The notes: generated by a model not told the origin, from the letters alone. Shown: positions 9,023 through 19,025, counted from the first letter of the stretch. The stretch: 58,490 nt of DNA from DYGX01 sp035325905 (GCA_035325905.1 DAOKYY010000016.1:1-58490); one strand, 5' to 3'. Made by a program: numbers and translations.

Positions 9023-9601
9023 CTATTCAGAGGAGCCGCGCTGAAAATCCCGCTGGAAATCTGGCGCGTCGGGCTGCTGCTGGGCCTGCTGGATGATGGT
9101 GGTCAGTAGCAAGCGCGCCAGCCCGAACAACTCGTGCAGCTGCGCCAGCCGCGTGCGGTAAAACTCGGCCAGCGCCCGGTCGTCCTCGCTCATAGCGGGC
9201 AGGGCGGTCTCCAGCCGGGCGGCGTTCTCCTGCAGAACGCGCATCGCCTGGTTGACGTCGCGCAGCTCGCGGCTGGAAAGCACGCCGGTTAAAATCCGCC
9301 AGAAGTCGCTTTCGGCGCGGTAATATTTGCGCCGGTCGTCCCGGACCCAAACCTCGTGGACAATCCCCATGTGCTCAAGCGTGCGTAAATTGGTGCTGAC
9401 GCTTGCCTTCGAGATGCCAAGCTGCGCCATCAGGTCGTCGAGACTCTGCGGCTCAGGGCTGAGCAGCAGCGCGCCGTAGAGCTGCCCCATCACCTTGCTG
9501 AACCCAAAGTAGCTCGCCAACTGACCAAGACCCTCCAGCACGCTCGTATTCGCTGCCTGGATGGTCGGGTGGTCGGACACCTGGAATGTGGACTCGCTCA
9601 T
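9023..9601 (-). CDS. GbsR/MarR-type winged-helix regulator
   Basis: The 192-residue protein resembles the GbsR family (COG1510-like), dimeric winged-helix repressors. The helix-turn-helix is visible as SLDDLMAQLGISKASVSTNL near residues 52-71, followed by a wing (VWVRDDRRKYYRAE) and a long alpha-helical C-terminal part likely used for dimerisation. The long upstream extension of the frame is rejected: ATG 9601 has a GAGGCGGGG ribosome site and matches family length. It precedes the prenyl synthase by about 200 nt on the same strand, but that gene has its own -10. The ligand and targets are unknown. Confidence 0.8.
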   Translation of the reverse strand: MSESTFQVSDHPTIQAANTSVLEGLGQLASYFGFSKVMGQLYGALLLSPEPQSLDDLMAQLGISKASVSTNLRTLEHMGIVHEVWVRDDRRKYYRAESDFWRILTGVLSSRELRDVNQAMRVLQENAARLETALPAMSEDDRALAEFYRTRLAQLHELFGLARLLLTTIIQQAQQQPDAPDFQRDFQRGSSE

Positions 9602-9739
9602 CAACCCCGCCTCTGCGCCCGCCGGGCTTTGCAGGCACGATGGTAACAGGCCGGAGGGTCTGCCGCAAGCCCGATCTCTCGGCGGGAACAAGCCTGGGGC
9701 GTAGGGAAGACGTTGCTTTTTGGCCGCCCTGGTCAGCGT

Positions 9740-9745
9740 TATAAT
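9740..9745 (+). promoter_or_regulatory. -10 box of the 9790 surface-protein gene
   Basis: TATAAT lies 45 nt before ATG 9790, with only a T-rich stretch in the -35 region. The short leader holds GGCGC-GACAAA-GCGCC and then a GGAGAGGGGG ribosome site. Confidence 0.45.
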
Positions 9746-9789
9746 AGGCGCGACAAAGCGCCGGAGGGCGCATTGGAGAGGGGGTTTGT

Positions 9790-10449
9790 ATGCAGGGACG
9801 ATCGGTCGCGAGCACGGCCACCCTTCTGGTGGTGATGCTCGTGAGCCTGGCGCTGCTGGCCTCGCCGGTAGCGGCAAGCGGCATCCCTGCTGGCCTGCAA
9901 CTCCTGCCGCGCGACGACGAATCGGGCCTGGCGCTGGAAGTCGTTGGGAGCCTCGCGCCGGGCGCGCTCGGCCTGCCAGGTGAGCGGATTACCTGGGTTA
10001 TCTCTCTGAAGAACACCGGCCCGGCGCCCTTTACGGACGCGATCGTGACTGATGAAGTGCGCGAGGAGCTGCGGATCGACAGCGTCGAGGTGCAGCGCGG
10101 CGATTTTGCGATTAGCGGCCAGGTGGTGGTGTTCAATACTCCTCTGGTACAGCCCGGCGAGCAGGTCCAGATGCGGATCAACGCGACCGTGCTGCGGACC
10201 CCGCCCGGCGGGACGCTGGGGAACCGCGCTCAGCTTACTGCCCGTGGCCCTGTCGGCATGGTGGAAGACGCCGTGCTGACCGAAGTCTACGTGCCGACCG
10301 GTCTTCCGGCGACGGGGTATCCCCCGAATGAAAACCTGCCAGGCGCCGGTGAGCCTTCGGTGCTGCTCGTCGCATTGGTCGCGGTGCTCGTCCTGGGGCT
10401 GGCGGCCACCTATGTATGGTGGCGGGGTGGCGCGCCGCGTCTAGGCTGA
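9790..10449 (+). CDS. Secreted DUF11-like protein with LPATG-type C-terminal anchor
   Basis: The 219-residue protein has a signal peptide (about residues 1-30). One Ig-like DUF11 domain follows (about 45-165), recognised from PGERITWVISLKNTGPAPFTD and the NTPLVQPGEQVQMRI and GTLGNRAQL segments. The tail reads GLPATGYPP, then NLPGAGEP, a 20-residue hydrophobic helix and WWRGGAPRLG. That order (LPxTG-like motif, helix, basic tail) resembles a sortase sorting signal, but the motif-helix gap is longer than usual and no sortase gene is in the window. The function is probably surface-exposed and structural. Its last 9 nt overlap the convergent amidase gene. Confidence 0.75.
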   Translation: MQGRSVASTATLLVVMLVSLALLASPVAASGIPAGLQLLPRDDESGLALEVVGSLAPGALGLPGERITWVISLKNTGPAPFTDAIVTDEVREELRIDSVEVQRGDFAISGQVVVFNTPLVQPGEQVQMRINATVLRTPPGGTLGNRAQLTARGPVGMVEDAVLTEVYVPTGLPATGYPPNENLPGAGEPSVLLVALVAVLVLGLAATYVWWRGGAPRLG

Positions 10450-11244
10450 CTCGCCGCTTTCCTCAACTCCCCCATTCAGCACATCGTCCGGGTCCTGATA
10501 GCCGCCAGTGCCGCGCGCCAACCCTGCGCTTTCCGCCAGCGAGTCCAGGTAGTAGATCATGTCTGCGCCGGGGCACTCGCTCCAATCGTTGAACTCCGCG
10601 TGCCCGGCGAGATGCGTCAGCTCCAGCCGCAGCGCGAGCCAGTTGATCAGGCGCGTCCCAGCCTCAAGCTGCTCCGGGGTAGGGGATTGTTCCTGGAAGT
10701 TGCCGAAAAAGACGACGCCCACGCTGCCGGTGTTGTAGCCCGCGACGTGCGTGCCCCGCGCGCGCAACGACCGCCCCTCGAACACCGCGCCGCTGCGCCC
10801 CACGCCGAAGTGATAGCCGACATCCGCCCAGCGACGCTTGTCCATGTGCTCGGCCTGGATTTCGCGCATCGTCATCACGTCGTCTTCCTCGTACAGGACC
10901 GAGTGATGGACGACGACCGTCCGGTACACGTCGCGCAAGTCACCGGGATAGTCGAGCCAGCCCTCGGTGTTTTCAGGAGCAGCGAAGCCGGTTTCGTTGG
11001 GCGCGCTGTGATCCGGCTCGCGCGCGCCCCAATCGGCGCGTGCCACGATCGGCGGGCGGTCGATCCGCTTGATCTGCGCGGGCCGCGCCGGGGTGGCCGG
11101 AGGCGCGGGCGGCGTTCCTTCCGGCGCGGCGCGGCGCCCGGAGTTCAGCAGGAGGTATAGCACACCCCCGGCGCCGGAGACGCCGATTGTCGCCACGCTG
11201 ACGCTCATCAGCGCCAGCAGCTCGCGTCGAGTAAGTCGAATCAT
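10441..11244 (-). CDS. Exported PGRP / N-acetylmuramoyl-L-alanine amidase domain protein
   Basis: The 267-residue protein starts MIRLTRRELLALMSVSVATIG, a twin-arginine-like or ordinary signal followed by a Pro-rich linker. The amidase_2/PGRP domain covers about residues 75-250: RADWGAREPD, VVVHHSVLYEEDD (zinc His), YHFGVGRSGAVFEGR, VGVVFFGNF, and LAGHAEFNDWSECPGAD with a second His and Cys. It should cleave or bind peptidoglycan stem peptides outside the membrane. The start is placed at ATG 11244 because the 30 codons upstream lack signal-peptide character and would include the promoter. Confidence 0.85.
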   Translation of the reverse strand: MIRLTRRELLALMSVSVATIGVSGAGGVLYLLLNSGRRAAPEGTPPAPPATPARPAQIKRIDRPPIVARADWGAREPDHSAPNETGFAAPENTEGWLDYPGDLRDVYRTVVVHHSVLYEEDDVMTMREIQAEHMDKRRWADVGYHFGVGRSGAVFEGRSLRARGTHVAGYNTGSVGVVFFGNFQEQSPTPEQLEAGTRLINWLALRLELTHLAGHAEFNDWSECPGADMIYYLDSLAESAGLARGTGGYQDPDDVLNGGVEESGESA

Positions 11245-11280
11245 GATGCGACGATGCTTGTCTTTACTCTGCTTGCCGGG

Positions 11281-11310
11281 ATCATAACAGCGAATCAAGG
11301 ACACCCACAA
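11281..11310 (-). promoter_or_regulatory. Promoter of the amidase gene
   Basis: On the minus strand, TTGTGG (11310-11305) and TATGAT (11286-11281) are separated by 18 nt. A TG two bases upstream of the -10 gives it extended character. The start codon lies 37 nt downstream of the -10. It is divergent from the rex promoter. Confidence 0.5.
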
Positions 11311-11374
11311 GGTTCTATGCGGGATTTGAAACACATTTTGACTCGCGTGGCTTTACCTCAAACGCTTGTTTTTC

Positions 11375-11383
11375 TGGTATAAC
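11375..11383 (+). promoter_or_regulatory. Extended -10 promoter of rex
   Basis: TGGTATAAC matches the extended -10 seen before several other genes in the window. A TTTACC upstream is spaced 20 nt, too far to be convincing. No clear Rex operator (TTGTGAA-N6-TTCACAA) is visible in the 263-nt intergenic region. Confidence 0.5.
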
Positions 11384-11454
11384 AATGCTAGGCTTGTACA
11401 CTCATTCACATTCCGAAAAGAATTGACATCTGAGCCACGCACGAAAGGAGGGAG

Positions 11455-11511
11455 ATGGCCCAGGAGCGCACCTGCGCCCACCGCAGGAGACTGCTGGCGC
11501 CGTCGCGGTGA
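11455..11511 (+). CDS. Putative 18-codon leader peptide upstream of rex
   Basis: ATG 11455 follows the strongest ribosome site in this region (AAAGGAGGGAG, 11445-11454; very short spacing to this ATG). The frame reads 18 codons, Arg-rich, and stops at TGA 11509-11511, which overlaps the GTG (11508-11510) that opens the rex frame. This GTGA overlap looks like translational coupling. Alternatively the purine-rich tract could serve a different start. It is too short to be a functional enzyme; any role would be regulatory. Confidence 0.45.
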   Translation: MAQERTCAHRRRLLAPSR

Positions 11512-12140
11512 TCCTGATGGGCAGCATGAGGAACATCCCCGATATTGTGGTAGGCCGGCTCCCGATCTATTTGCGTGCGCTGGACAGGCTGATCCTGGAA
11601 CGGCGCGAATATACCTCGTCGCACGAGCTGGGCGAGCGGCTTGGCATCAGCTCGGCGCAGATACGCAAGGACCTCTCGCACTTCGGCGAATTCGGCAAGC
11701 AGGGCACCGGGTACAACGTCGCTTACCTGTTTGATCAGATTCGGCAGATTCTGCACGTCGATCGCGAGTGGCCGATAGCCGTCATCGGCGCGGGGGACCT
11801 GGGGCGCGCGCTGGTGCACTACCGGGGCTTCGTGCCGCGCGGCTTTCGCGTCGTGTGCGTCTTCGACGCCGACCCGGAGAGGATCGGCGAAGAGATCGCC
11901 GGGCTGACGGTCCAGCCGATGACCGGGTTGAGCGAAGCCATTGCGGCTCACCGCGTGCAGGTCGCGATGATCTCGGTCCCGCTAGAGGCGGCGCAGGAAG
12001 TCGCCAACCAGCTTGTCGAGGCCGGGGTCAAGGCGATCCTCAACTACGCGCCGATCACGATCTCGGTGCCGGAAGGCGTGCAGGTCCAGTACATCGACCC
12101 GGTGGTCCACCTGCAACACATGACGTTCTACCTGAAGTAG
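11508..12140 (+). CDS. rex: Redox-sensing transcriptional repressor Rex
   Basis: Rex senses the NADH/NAD+ ratio and represses fermentation and respiration genes. The 210-residue protein has an N-terminal winged helix (PDIVVGRLPIYLRALDRL, then ELGERLGISSAQIRKDLSHF, a DNA-contacting segment). It continues with GKQGTGYNV and a Rossmann domain with VIGAGDLGRAL near residue 90, then the domain-swapping C-terminal helix. The start is uncertain: GTG 11508 overlaps the leader stop, and ATGs at 11517 and 11526 are alternatives, none with its own good ribosome site. proC follows after 55 nt. Confidence 0.95.
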   Translation: MILMGSMRNIPDIVVGRLPIYLRALDRLILERREYTSSHELGERLGISSAQIRKDLSHFGEFGKQGTGYNVAYLFDQIRQILHVDREWPIAVIGAGDLGRALVHYRGFVPRGFRVVCVFDADPERIGEEIAGLTVQPMTGLSEAIAAHRVQVAMISVPLEAAQEVANQLVEAGVKAILNYAPITISVPEGVQVQYIDPVVHLQHMTFYLK

Positions 12141-12195
12141 ACTCGAAGCGGGCCGCGCGGGCCGGACGCCGTGCGGCGCGAAGGAGCGCCAGACC

Positions 12196-13074
12196 ATGTT
12201 CGAAGATACGACCCTGGCTTTCATCGGCAGCGGCAATATGGGCGAGGCCATGATCCAGGGGCTGCTCAAGAACCACCTGGTTGGCGCCAGCCAGATCATC
12301 GCCGCCGATCCGCACGAAGCGCGTGTGGACGAGCTGCGCGCGCGTTATGGCGTGCGCGGCACGACCAACAACCTCGAAGCGGCGACGCAGGCGGACATCC
12401 TGGTGCTGTCGGTCAAGCCGCAGGTTATGGAGCGCGTGCTGCCGGAGGTTCGCGGCGGCGCGCGGACCTGCTCGCTGGTGTTGAGCATCGTCGCGGGCGC
12501 GCCGATCCGCCTGATTGCCGATGGGCTGGCGAACGCTTCGGTGGTGCGCGTGATGCCCAACACCCCGGCGCGTATCGGCCAGGGAATCAGCGTGTGGACC
12601 GCGACGCACGAAGTCCCGCCCGCGCAGCGCGAGCAGGCCCGCCTGCTGCTGACCGCGCTCGGCAAAGAAATCTACGTGGACGACGAGGATTATCTCGACA
12701 TGGCGACCGCGCTCAGCGGCACCGGCCCGGCGTATATCTTCCTGTTCATGGAGGCGATGGTCGACGCCGGGGTGCACATGGGCTTTTCGCGCGCGGTCGC
12801 GCAGGAGCTGGTGATCCAGACCATGCGCGGCTCGGTGGAGTACGCGGCGCAGTCGGGCGAGCATCCCGCCGTGCTGCGCAACCAAGTCACCAGCCCGGGC
12901 GGCACGTCCGCCGAGGCGTTGTACCAGCTTGAAAAAGGTGGCCTGCGGACGGTCATTTCGCGGGGAATCTGGGCGGCGTACCAGCGCAGCGTCAGCCTGG
13001 GCGGCGGGCGCAAGGTCTCGCGCCTGGCCGGGCGCCACCCGGAGAATCAGGACACCCCCGACGAGGGCGATTGA
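12196..13074 (+). CDS. proC: Pyrroline-5-carboxylate reductase
   Basis: ProC reduces pyrroline-5-carboxylate to proline with NAD(P)H. The 292-residue protein has the Rossmann motif FIGSGNMGEAM near 9-19, VMPNTPARIGQG and the family signature ALSGTGPAYIFLFMEAMVDA. The C-terminal domain carries the NQVTSPGGTSAEAL dimer segment. It is somewhat longer than the common 270 residues because of a basic tail. AAGGAG precedes ATG 12196. It is probably cotranscribed with rex. Confidence 0.95.
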   Translation: MFEDTTLAFIGSGNMGEAMIQGLLKNHLVGASQIIAADPHEARVDELRARYGVRGTTNNLEAATQADILVLSVKPQVMERVLPEVRGGARTCSLVLSIVAGAPIRLIADGLANASVVRVMPNTPARIGQGISVWTATHEVPPAQREQARLLLTALGKEIYVDDEDYLDMATALSGTGPAYIFLFMEAMVDAGVHMGFSRAVAQELVIQTMRGSVEYAAQSGEHPAVLRNQVTSPGGTSAEALYQLEKGGLRTVISRGIWAAYQRSVSLGGGRKVSRLAGRHPENQDTPDEGD

Positions 13075-13122
13075 GCGGACGCGCAGCGGCGCGCATCACG
13101 GCGCGAATAAGTTCATCGTTTT

Positions 13123-13151
13123 TTGATTTTTTCCTTCAGGTGCTCTATTCT
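13123..13151 (+). promoter_or_regulatory. Promoter of the atpAGDC operon
   Basis: TTGATT (13123-13128) and TATTCT (13146-13151) are separated by 17 nt. The predicted leader to atpA is about 170 nt and GC-rich, with short stems but no recognised riboswitch. A promoter here fits atpA being the first gene of its transcript. Confidence 0.55.
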
Positions 13152-13328
13152 TAACGCGCCTGCACGCGGGCGAAAAAACCGGCGCTGTGCCCGGCGCGCA
13201 GCCTCTTTAGCATCGGGGATCAACCGCCTTCAGGGCGAGCTATTCAGCACACGAGTCCACAGTCACGATTTGGCACACAACACCCGTTTTGCACCCCTTT
13301 TTCCCAGGCCGCGAGGAGACCAGAATCA

Positions 13329-14858
<1,530 letters not shown>

Positions 14859-14915
14859 CGGCGGCCCAGGGATATTGTGAGCCGGACCGAAACACCTACC
14901 GGGAGAGAGTAGCCG

Positions 14916-15869
14916 ATGCCCACCACACGCGAGATCAAGCGCCGCATCACCTCGGTCAAAAACATTAACCAGGTGACTCGCGCGCTGGAAGCGGTGTCCG
15001 CGTCTTACGTGCGCCGCGCTCAGAACGCCGTGCTCGCCAGCCGGCCCTATGCCCAGTACGCCTACGACGTGCTGGTGAACGTCGCCGCGCAGAGCAAAGG
15101 CGACCCGCTGCACCCGCTGCTGTATGTCCACGAGCCGGTCGAGCGGATCGGCATCCTGCTGATCACCGGCGATCGCGGGCTGGCGGGCGCGTATAACGCC
15201 AACGTCATCCGGCGCGCGCTGCGCTTCGCCGAATACTACCAGCGCCCGGTGCACTGGGTGACGGTCGGGCGCAAAGGCCGCGACGCGGTCCGCCGCTGGA
15301 TTGCGCGACTGGAGCGCGACGAGACCGCTCCGGCGGCGCTCAAGCAGCAGGAGATCGTGGCGGAGTTCTCGTTTCTACCGGCGGACCCGGACCTCAACGA
15401 CGTGGCGGAGATCGCCAAGATCGTCTTCGACGAGTTCTTGAAGGTGCCGGTGCACGAATTTTTCATCGCCTACACCCATTTTATCAACACGGTCACGCAA
15501 CAACCGCGCGTGCTGCCCCTGCTGCCGCTGCGCCCCTTTGAGATGCACGACAAGCAGATCATCGACCTGGTCCAGCCCGATCCGCAGGTGCGCAGCCGGG
15601 CGCGAGACTACATCTACGAGCCGGACGCGGCGGCGATTCTGGAAGAAGTCATCCCACGCCTGACGCAGCTTCAGATTCTGCAGGCGACGCGCGAGAGCCT
15701 GTCGAGCGAGCACAGCGCGCGCATGGTCGCCATGCGTAACGCCTCGGAAAGCGCCGAGGCGCTGTCGGACGCGCTTCAGCTGGAGTACAACAAAGCGCGC
15801 CAGCTGGTCATCACAAACGAGATTCTGGACATCATCGGCGGCGTCGAGGCGCTGTCGGACAAGGGATAA
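14916..15869 (+). CDS. atpG: F1 ATP synthase subunit gamma
   Basis: Gamma is the central rotor shaft. The 317-residue protein is longer than the common 280-300. The N-terminal helix (TREIKRRITSVKNINQVTRA) and C-terminal helix (RMVAMRNASESAEALSDALQ) are clear. A Rossmann-like middle part includes GILLITGDRGLAGAYNANVI. The helix has ALEAVSAS where most bacteria have a Met/Lys-rich AMKMVAAAK-like stretch. GGGAGA precedes the start, 57 nt after atpA. Confidence 0.96.
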   Translation: MPTTREIKRRITSVKNINQVTRALEAVSASYVRRAQNAVLASRPYAQYAYDVLVNVAAQSKGDPLHPLLYVHEPVERIGILLITGDRGLAGAYNANVIRRALRFAEYYQRPVHWVTVGRKGRDAVRRWIARLERDETAPAALKQQEIVAEFSFLPADPDLNDVAEIAKIVFDEFLKVPVHEFFIAYTHFINTVTQQPRVLPLLPLRPFEMHDKQIIDLVQPDPQVRSRARDYIYEPDAAAILEEVIPRLTQLQILQATRESLSSEHSARMVAMRNASESAEALSDALQLEYNKARQLVITNEILDIIGGVEALSDKG

Positions 15870-15905
15870 CCGGCCACCAACCCCCGGGAGGACACAGACA
15901 GGACT

Positions 15906-17330
15906 ATGGCGACACAGGTCAAGCACGAAATTCAGGGCGCAGTCTCGCAGATTCTGGGTGGCGTGGTGGACGTGGCGTTTCCGCCGGACTCGCCCCTGCC
16001 GGACATCTTCGACGCGATTCGCGTGCCGCGCAGCGGCAAGGACGATCTGATTCTCGAAGTCCAGCAGCACCTCGGCGACAACCGCGTGCGCTGCGTGGCG
16101 ATGGACGCGACCGACGGCCTCCAGCGCGGCGTGAGCGCGTATGCGACCGGCGCGCCGATCCGCGTCCCGGTTGGCGAGGCGGTGCTGGGCCGCATCTTCA
16201 ACGTGCTCGGCCAGCCGATCGACGGCAAGGGCCAGGTGGACGCCGCGACCTACTACCCGATCCACCGCACCGCGCCGCCGTTTGACGAGCAGGCGACCTC
16301 GGTCGAGATGTTTGAGACGGGCATCAAGGTCATCGACCTGATCGCGCCGTTCCGCCGGGGCGGCAAGTCCGGCATCTTCGGCGGAGCGGGCACCGGCAAA
16401 ACCGTGATCATCATGGAGCTGATCCGCTCGATCGCGAAGGAGCACGCTGGGTTTTCCGTGTTCGCGGGGGTTGGCGAGCGGACGCGCGAAGGCACGCAGC
16501 TATACGGTGAGATGCAGGAGAGCGGCGTGCTGGGCCAGACCGCGATGGTTTTCGGCCAGATGAACGAGCCGCCGGGCGTGCGCCTGCGCGTGGCGCTGAG
16601 CGGCCTGGCGATGGCCGAGTACTTCCGCGACGAAGGCCGCGACGTGCTGCTGTTCATCGACAACATCTTCCGCTTCTCGCTCAGCGGCTCAGAAGTCTCG
16701 GCGCTGCTGGGCCGCATGCCCTCGGCGGTCGGCTACCAGCCCACGCTGGCGCAGGAGATGGGCGACCTTCAGGAGCGCATCACCTCCACCACGACCGGCT
16801 CGATCACCTCGCTCCAGGCGGTGTACGTCCCGGCGGACGACTACTCCGATCCCGCGCCGGTGGCCGTTTTCGCGCACCTTGACGGGACGGTCGCGCTCGA
16901 CCGCTCGATCGCGGAAAAGGCGATCTTCCCGGCGGTGGACCCGCTCGCCAGCACCAGCCGCGTGCTCGATCCGCTGGTCGTCGGCGAGGAGCATTACCGC
17001 ACCGCGCGCGAGGTCCAGCAGGTGCTTCAACGCTACCAGGACCTGCAAGACATCATCGCGATCCTGGGCGTGGACGAGCTATCCGAAGAAGATAAGCAGG
17101 TCGTCGCCCGCGCGCGCCGCATCGAGTTCTTCCTCAGCCAGCCGATGTTCGTGGCCGAGCAGTTCACCGGGCGCGAGGGCCGCTACGTCCCGATCCCGGA
17201 GACGGTGCGCGGCTTTCGCATGATCCTTGACGGCGAGGTGGACAAGATTCCGGAGCAGCTTTTCTACATGGCGGGCACGATCGACGAGGTGCTGGAACGC
17301 TACCGCGAGTCCGAGGACTTCGCGGGTTAG
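15906..17330 (+). CDS. atpD: F1 ATP synthase subunit beta
   Basis: Beta is the catalytic subunit. The 474-residue protein has the P-loop GGAGTGKT (the usual Val is Thr), the GERTREGTQLYGEM catalytic segment with its Glu, the Walker B VLLFIDNIFRFS, and PAVDPLASTSR. A GGGAGGACA ribosome site precedes ATG 15906. The segment YVPADDYSDPAPVAVFAHLDG differs from the standard DDLTDPAPATTFAHLDA but keeps the core. It lies 36 nt after atpG. Confidence 0.98.
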   Translation: MATQVKHEIQGAVSQILGGVVDVAFPPDSPLPDIFDAIRVPRSGKDDLILEVQQHLGDNRVRCVAMDATDGLQRGVSAYATGAPIRVPVGEAVLGRIFNVLGQPIDGKGQVDAATYYPIHRTAPPFDEQATSVEMFETGIKVIDLIAPFRRGGKSGIFGGAGTGKTVIIMELIRSIAKEHAGFSVFAGVGERTREGTQLYGEMQESGVLGQTAMVFGQMNEPPGVRLRVALSGLAMAEYFRDEGRDVLLFIDNIFRFSLSGSEVSALLGRMPSAVGYQPTLAQEMGDLQERITSTTTGSITSLQAVYVPADDYSDPAPVAVFAHLDGTVALDRSIAEKAIFPAVDPLASTSRVLDPLVVGEEHYRTAREVQQVLQRYQDLQDIIAILGVDELSEEDKQVVARARRIEFFLSQPMFVAEQFTGREGRYVPIPETVRGFRMILDGEVDKIPEQLFYMAGTIDEVLERYRESEDFAG

Positions 17331-17357
17331 CGCCGCGCGCCTGAGGAGCCATAGCCA

Positions 17358-17807
17358 ATGCCGATCGAAGTTGAAGTAGTCTCCCCGGTCCGCCAGCTTT
17401 ACCACACCGAGAAGGCGGACATGGTGATCGTGCCGGGCAGCGAAGGCGAGATGGGCGTGCTGCCCAATCACGCGCCGCTGCTGACGACCATGTCGTTTGG
17501 CGAGCTGCGCATCGTGGAAGGTGAAGACATTATCAGCTTCGTGATCTACGGCGGCATCGTCGAGGTCCGCCCTGATCGCGTGACCGTGCTGGCGGACGAC
17601 GCCGAGTCCGTGGTGGATATCGATCTGGAGCAGGTCGAGGCGGCGCGGGCGCGGGCGCGCGATCTGATGCAGGCTGCTCCGAATGACGCGGCGCGCCACG
17701 CGATCGCGCAGGAGCTACGCCGGGCCGAGATCGCGGCGCGGGTTAGCAGCCGGGCGATCACGCGGCGCGGCGGGATCCGCAGCCTGGAAGAAGACGAAAC
17801 ACCCTAG
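17358..17807 (+). CDS. atpC: F1 ATP synthase subunit epsilon
   Basis: Epsilon links gamma to the c-ring and inhibits hydrolysis. The 149-residue protein has the N-terminal beta sandwich (PGSEGEMGVLPNHAPLLT) and a C-terminal two-helix part (VEAARARARDLMQ). A basic tail of about 15 residues extends beyond the usual 130-140. It closes the F1 gene set and is followed by the separate promoter of the MreB-like gene. Confidence 0.95.
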   Translation: MPIEVEVVSPVRQLYHTEKADMVIVPGSEGEMGVLPNHAPLLTTMSFGELRIVEGEDIISFVIYGGIVEVRPDRVTVLADDAESVVDIDLEQVEAARARARDLMQAAPNDAARHAIAQELRRAEIAARVSSRAITRRGGIRSLEEDETP

Positions 17808-17836
17808 ACCGCCCCGGCTCGTCAACGAACGGTCTA

Positions 17837-17865
17837 TTGCCGCTTGTACGAATTCGCGCTAGGAT
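17837..17865 (+). promoter_or_regulatory. Promoter of the MreB-like gene
   Basis: TTGCCG (17837-17842) and TAGGAT (17860-17865) are separated by 17 nt, about 100 nt before ATG 17966. The -35 hexamer matches those before rseP (TTGCCG) and the NfeD gene (TTGCCC). Confidence 0.5.
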
Positions 17866-17965
17866 TTTACCCTGGCGCGAGTTTGTTTCTCTGGTGCGCC
17901 GCGATGATCCGGGGGATCGAACGCCGCTGGCACCGGGCGCCCCCGTTACGGGAAGGCGTTTCAGT

Positions 17966-18973
17966 ATGGGCATGTTTTCGCGCAAACTCGGCGTTGATCT
18001 CGGCACGACCAACGTCATGATTTATGCCGGCGGCCAGATCGTGCTGCAAGAACCCTCGATGGTGGCGCTGACCATCGAAGAAGAGCGCGTGGTCGCGGTC
18101 GGGCAGGAAGCCCGCGATATGTACGGGCGGCACCCGGAGCATATCGAAGTGCTGCGCCCGCTGCGCGACGGGGTGATCGCCGACTACGAAGTGACCGAGG
18201 CGATGCTGCGCTACTTCTTCCGCAAGGTCAGCAGCCGGATGCGCTTTCGCGGGCCGGAAGTGATGCTCAGCGTGCCGTATGGCGTGACCAGCGTCGAGAA
18301 ACGCGCCGTGCATGAGGCCGCCGTCCGCGCCGGGGCGCGCGAAGCGTACCTGCTGCCGGAGCCGCTGCTGGCGGCGCTCGGCGCCGGGCTGCCGATCAGC
18401 ACACCCGCCGGAAACATGGTCTTCAACCTGGGCGGCGGCGCGAGCGAAGCGGCTGTCCTGGCGATGAACGGCATTGTCGTGGCGGAGAGCGTGCGGATGG
18501 GCGGGATGCGCCTGGACGACGCGATCATCAACTACATCCGGCGCAAATACAGCCTGGTGATTGGCGACCCAACCGCCGAGTCGATCAAGATTCAGATCGG
18601 CGCGGCGGTGGATATGCCCGAAGAACTCAGTATGGAGATTCAGGGCCGCGACCAGGTCGGCGGGCTGCCGCGCACGATTACGATTACGACCAGCGAGGTC
18701 GTCGAGGCGATCGAGGAGCCGCTGACCGCGATCGTCGCCGCCGCGAAGGGTGTGCTGGAAAAGACGCCGCCGGAGCTGGCCTCGGACATCATTGATCGCG
18801 GCGTGGTGCTGACCGGGGGTGGGGCGCTGTTACGCGGGATGGACCAGTTCATCACCCAGCGCGTCGGCGTGCCGGCCTATCGCGCCGAGGATCCGCTGGT
18901 CACGACGGCGGTGGGCGCCGGGCGCGCGATCGAGGACCTGGCCTTCATGCGCCGCACGATGCAGGGGCTGTAG
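17966..18973 (+). CDS. mreB: MreB-like bacterial actin homologue
   Basis: MreB filaments guide side-wall synthesis in rod-shaped cells. The 335-residue protein starts at ATG 17966 after GGAAGG; the upstream 43 codons contain the promoter region. Phosphate-1 is intact (GVDLGTTNVMIY), as are the EPLLAALGAGLP segment with the hydrolytic Glu and the adenosine motif VVLTGGGALLRG. Phosphate-2 reads FNLGGGAS, where MreB normally has DIGGGTT, so the key Asp is Asn. mreC and mreD are not adjacent. It may be a specialised MreB paralogue with altered ATP turnover. Confidence 0.9.
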   Translation: MGMFSRKLGVDLGTTNVMIYAGGQIVLQEPSMVALTIEEERVVAVGQEARDMYGRHPEHIEVLRPLRDGVIADYEVTEAMLRYFFRKVSSRMRFRGPEVMLSVPYGVTSVEKRAVHEAAVRAGAREAYLLPEPLLAALGAGLPISTPAGNMVFNLGGGASEAAVLAMNGIVVAESVRMGGMRLDDAIINYIRRKYSLVIGDPTAESIKIQIGAAVDMPEELSMEIQGRDQVGGLPRTITITTSEVVEAIEEPLTAIVAAAKGVLEKTPPELASDIIDRGVVLTGGGALLRGMDQFITQRVGVPAYRAEDPLVTTAVGAGRAIEDLAFMRRTMQGL

Positions 18974-19025
18974 GCCGGACGTTCCCTGCGGCGTATCCAT
19001 CCTGTTTTCCGCAATTGATGCTCCT

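Noticed and set aside
11285..11507. Rex operator upstream of rex
   Set aside because: No TTGTGAA-N-TTCACAA-like site is present; only weak half-sites.
11366..11734. Longer rex with a frameshift joining the upstream ORFs
   Set aside because: The rex frame has a normal Rex N-terminus and complete length, so no frameshift needs to be assumed.
15906..17330. N-type (Na+) ATPase beta subunit
   Set aside because: Gene order A-G-D-C and the presence of gamma and epsilon in normal order fit a standard F1, not an N-ATPase operon.
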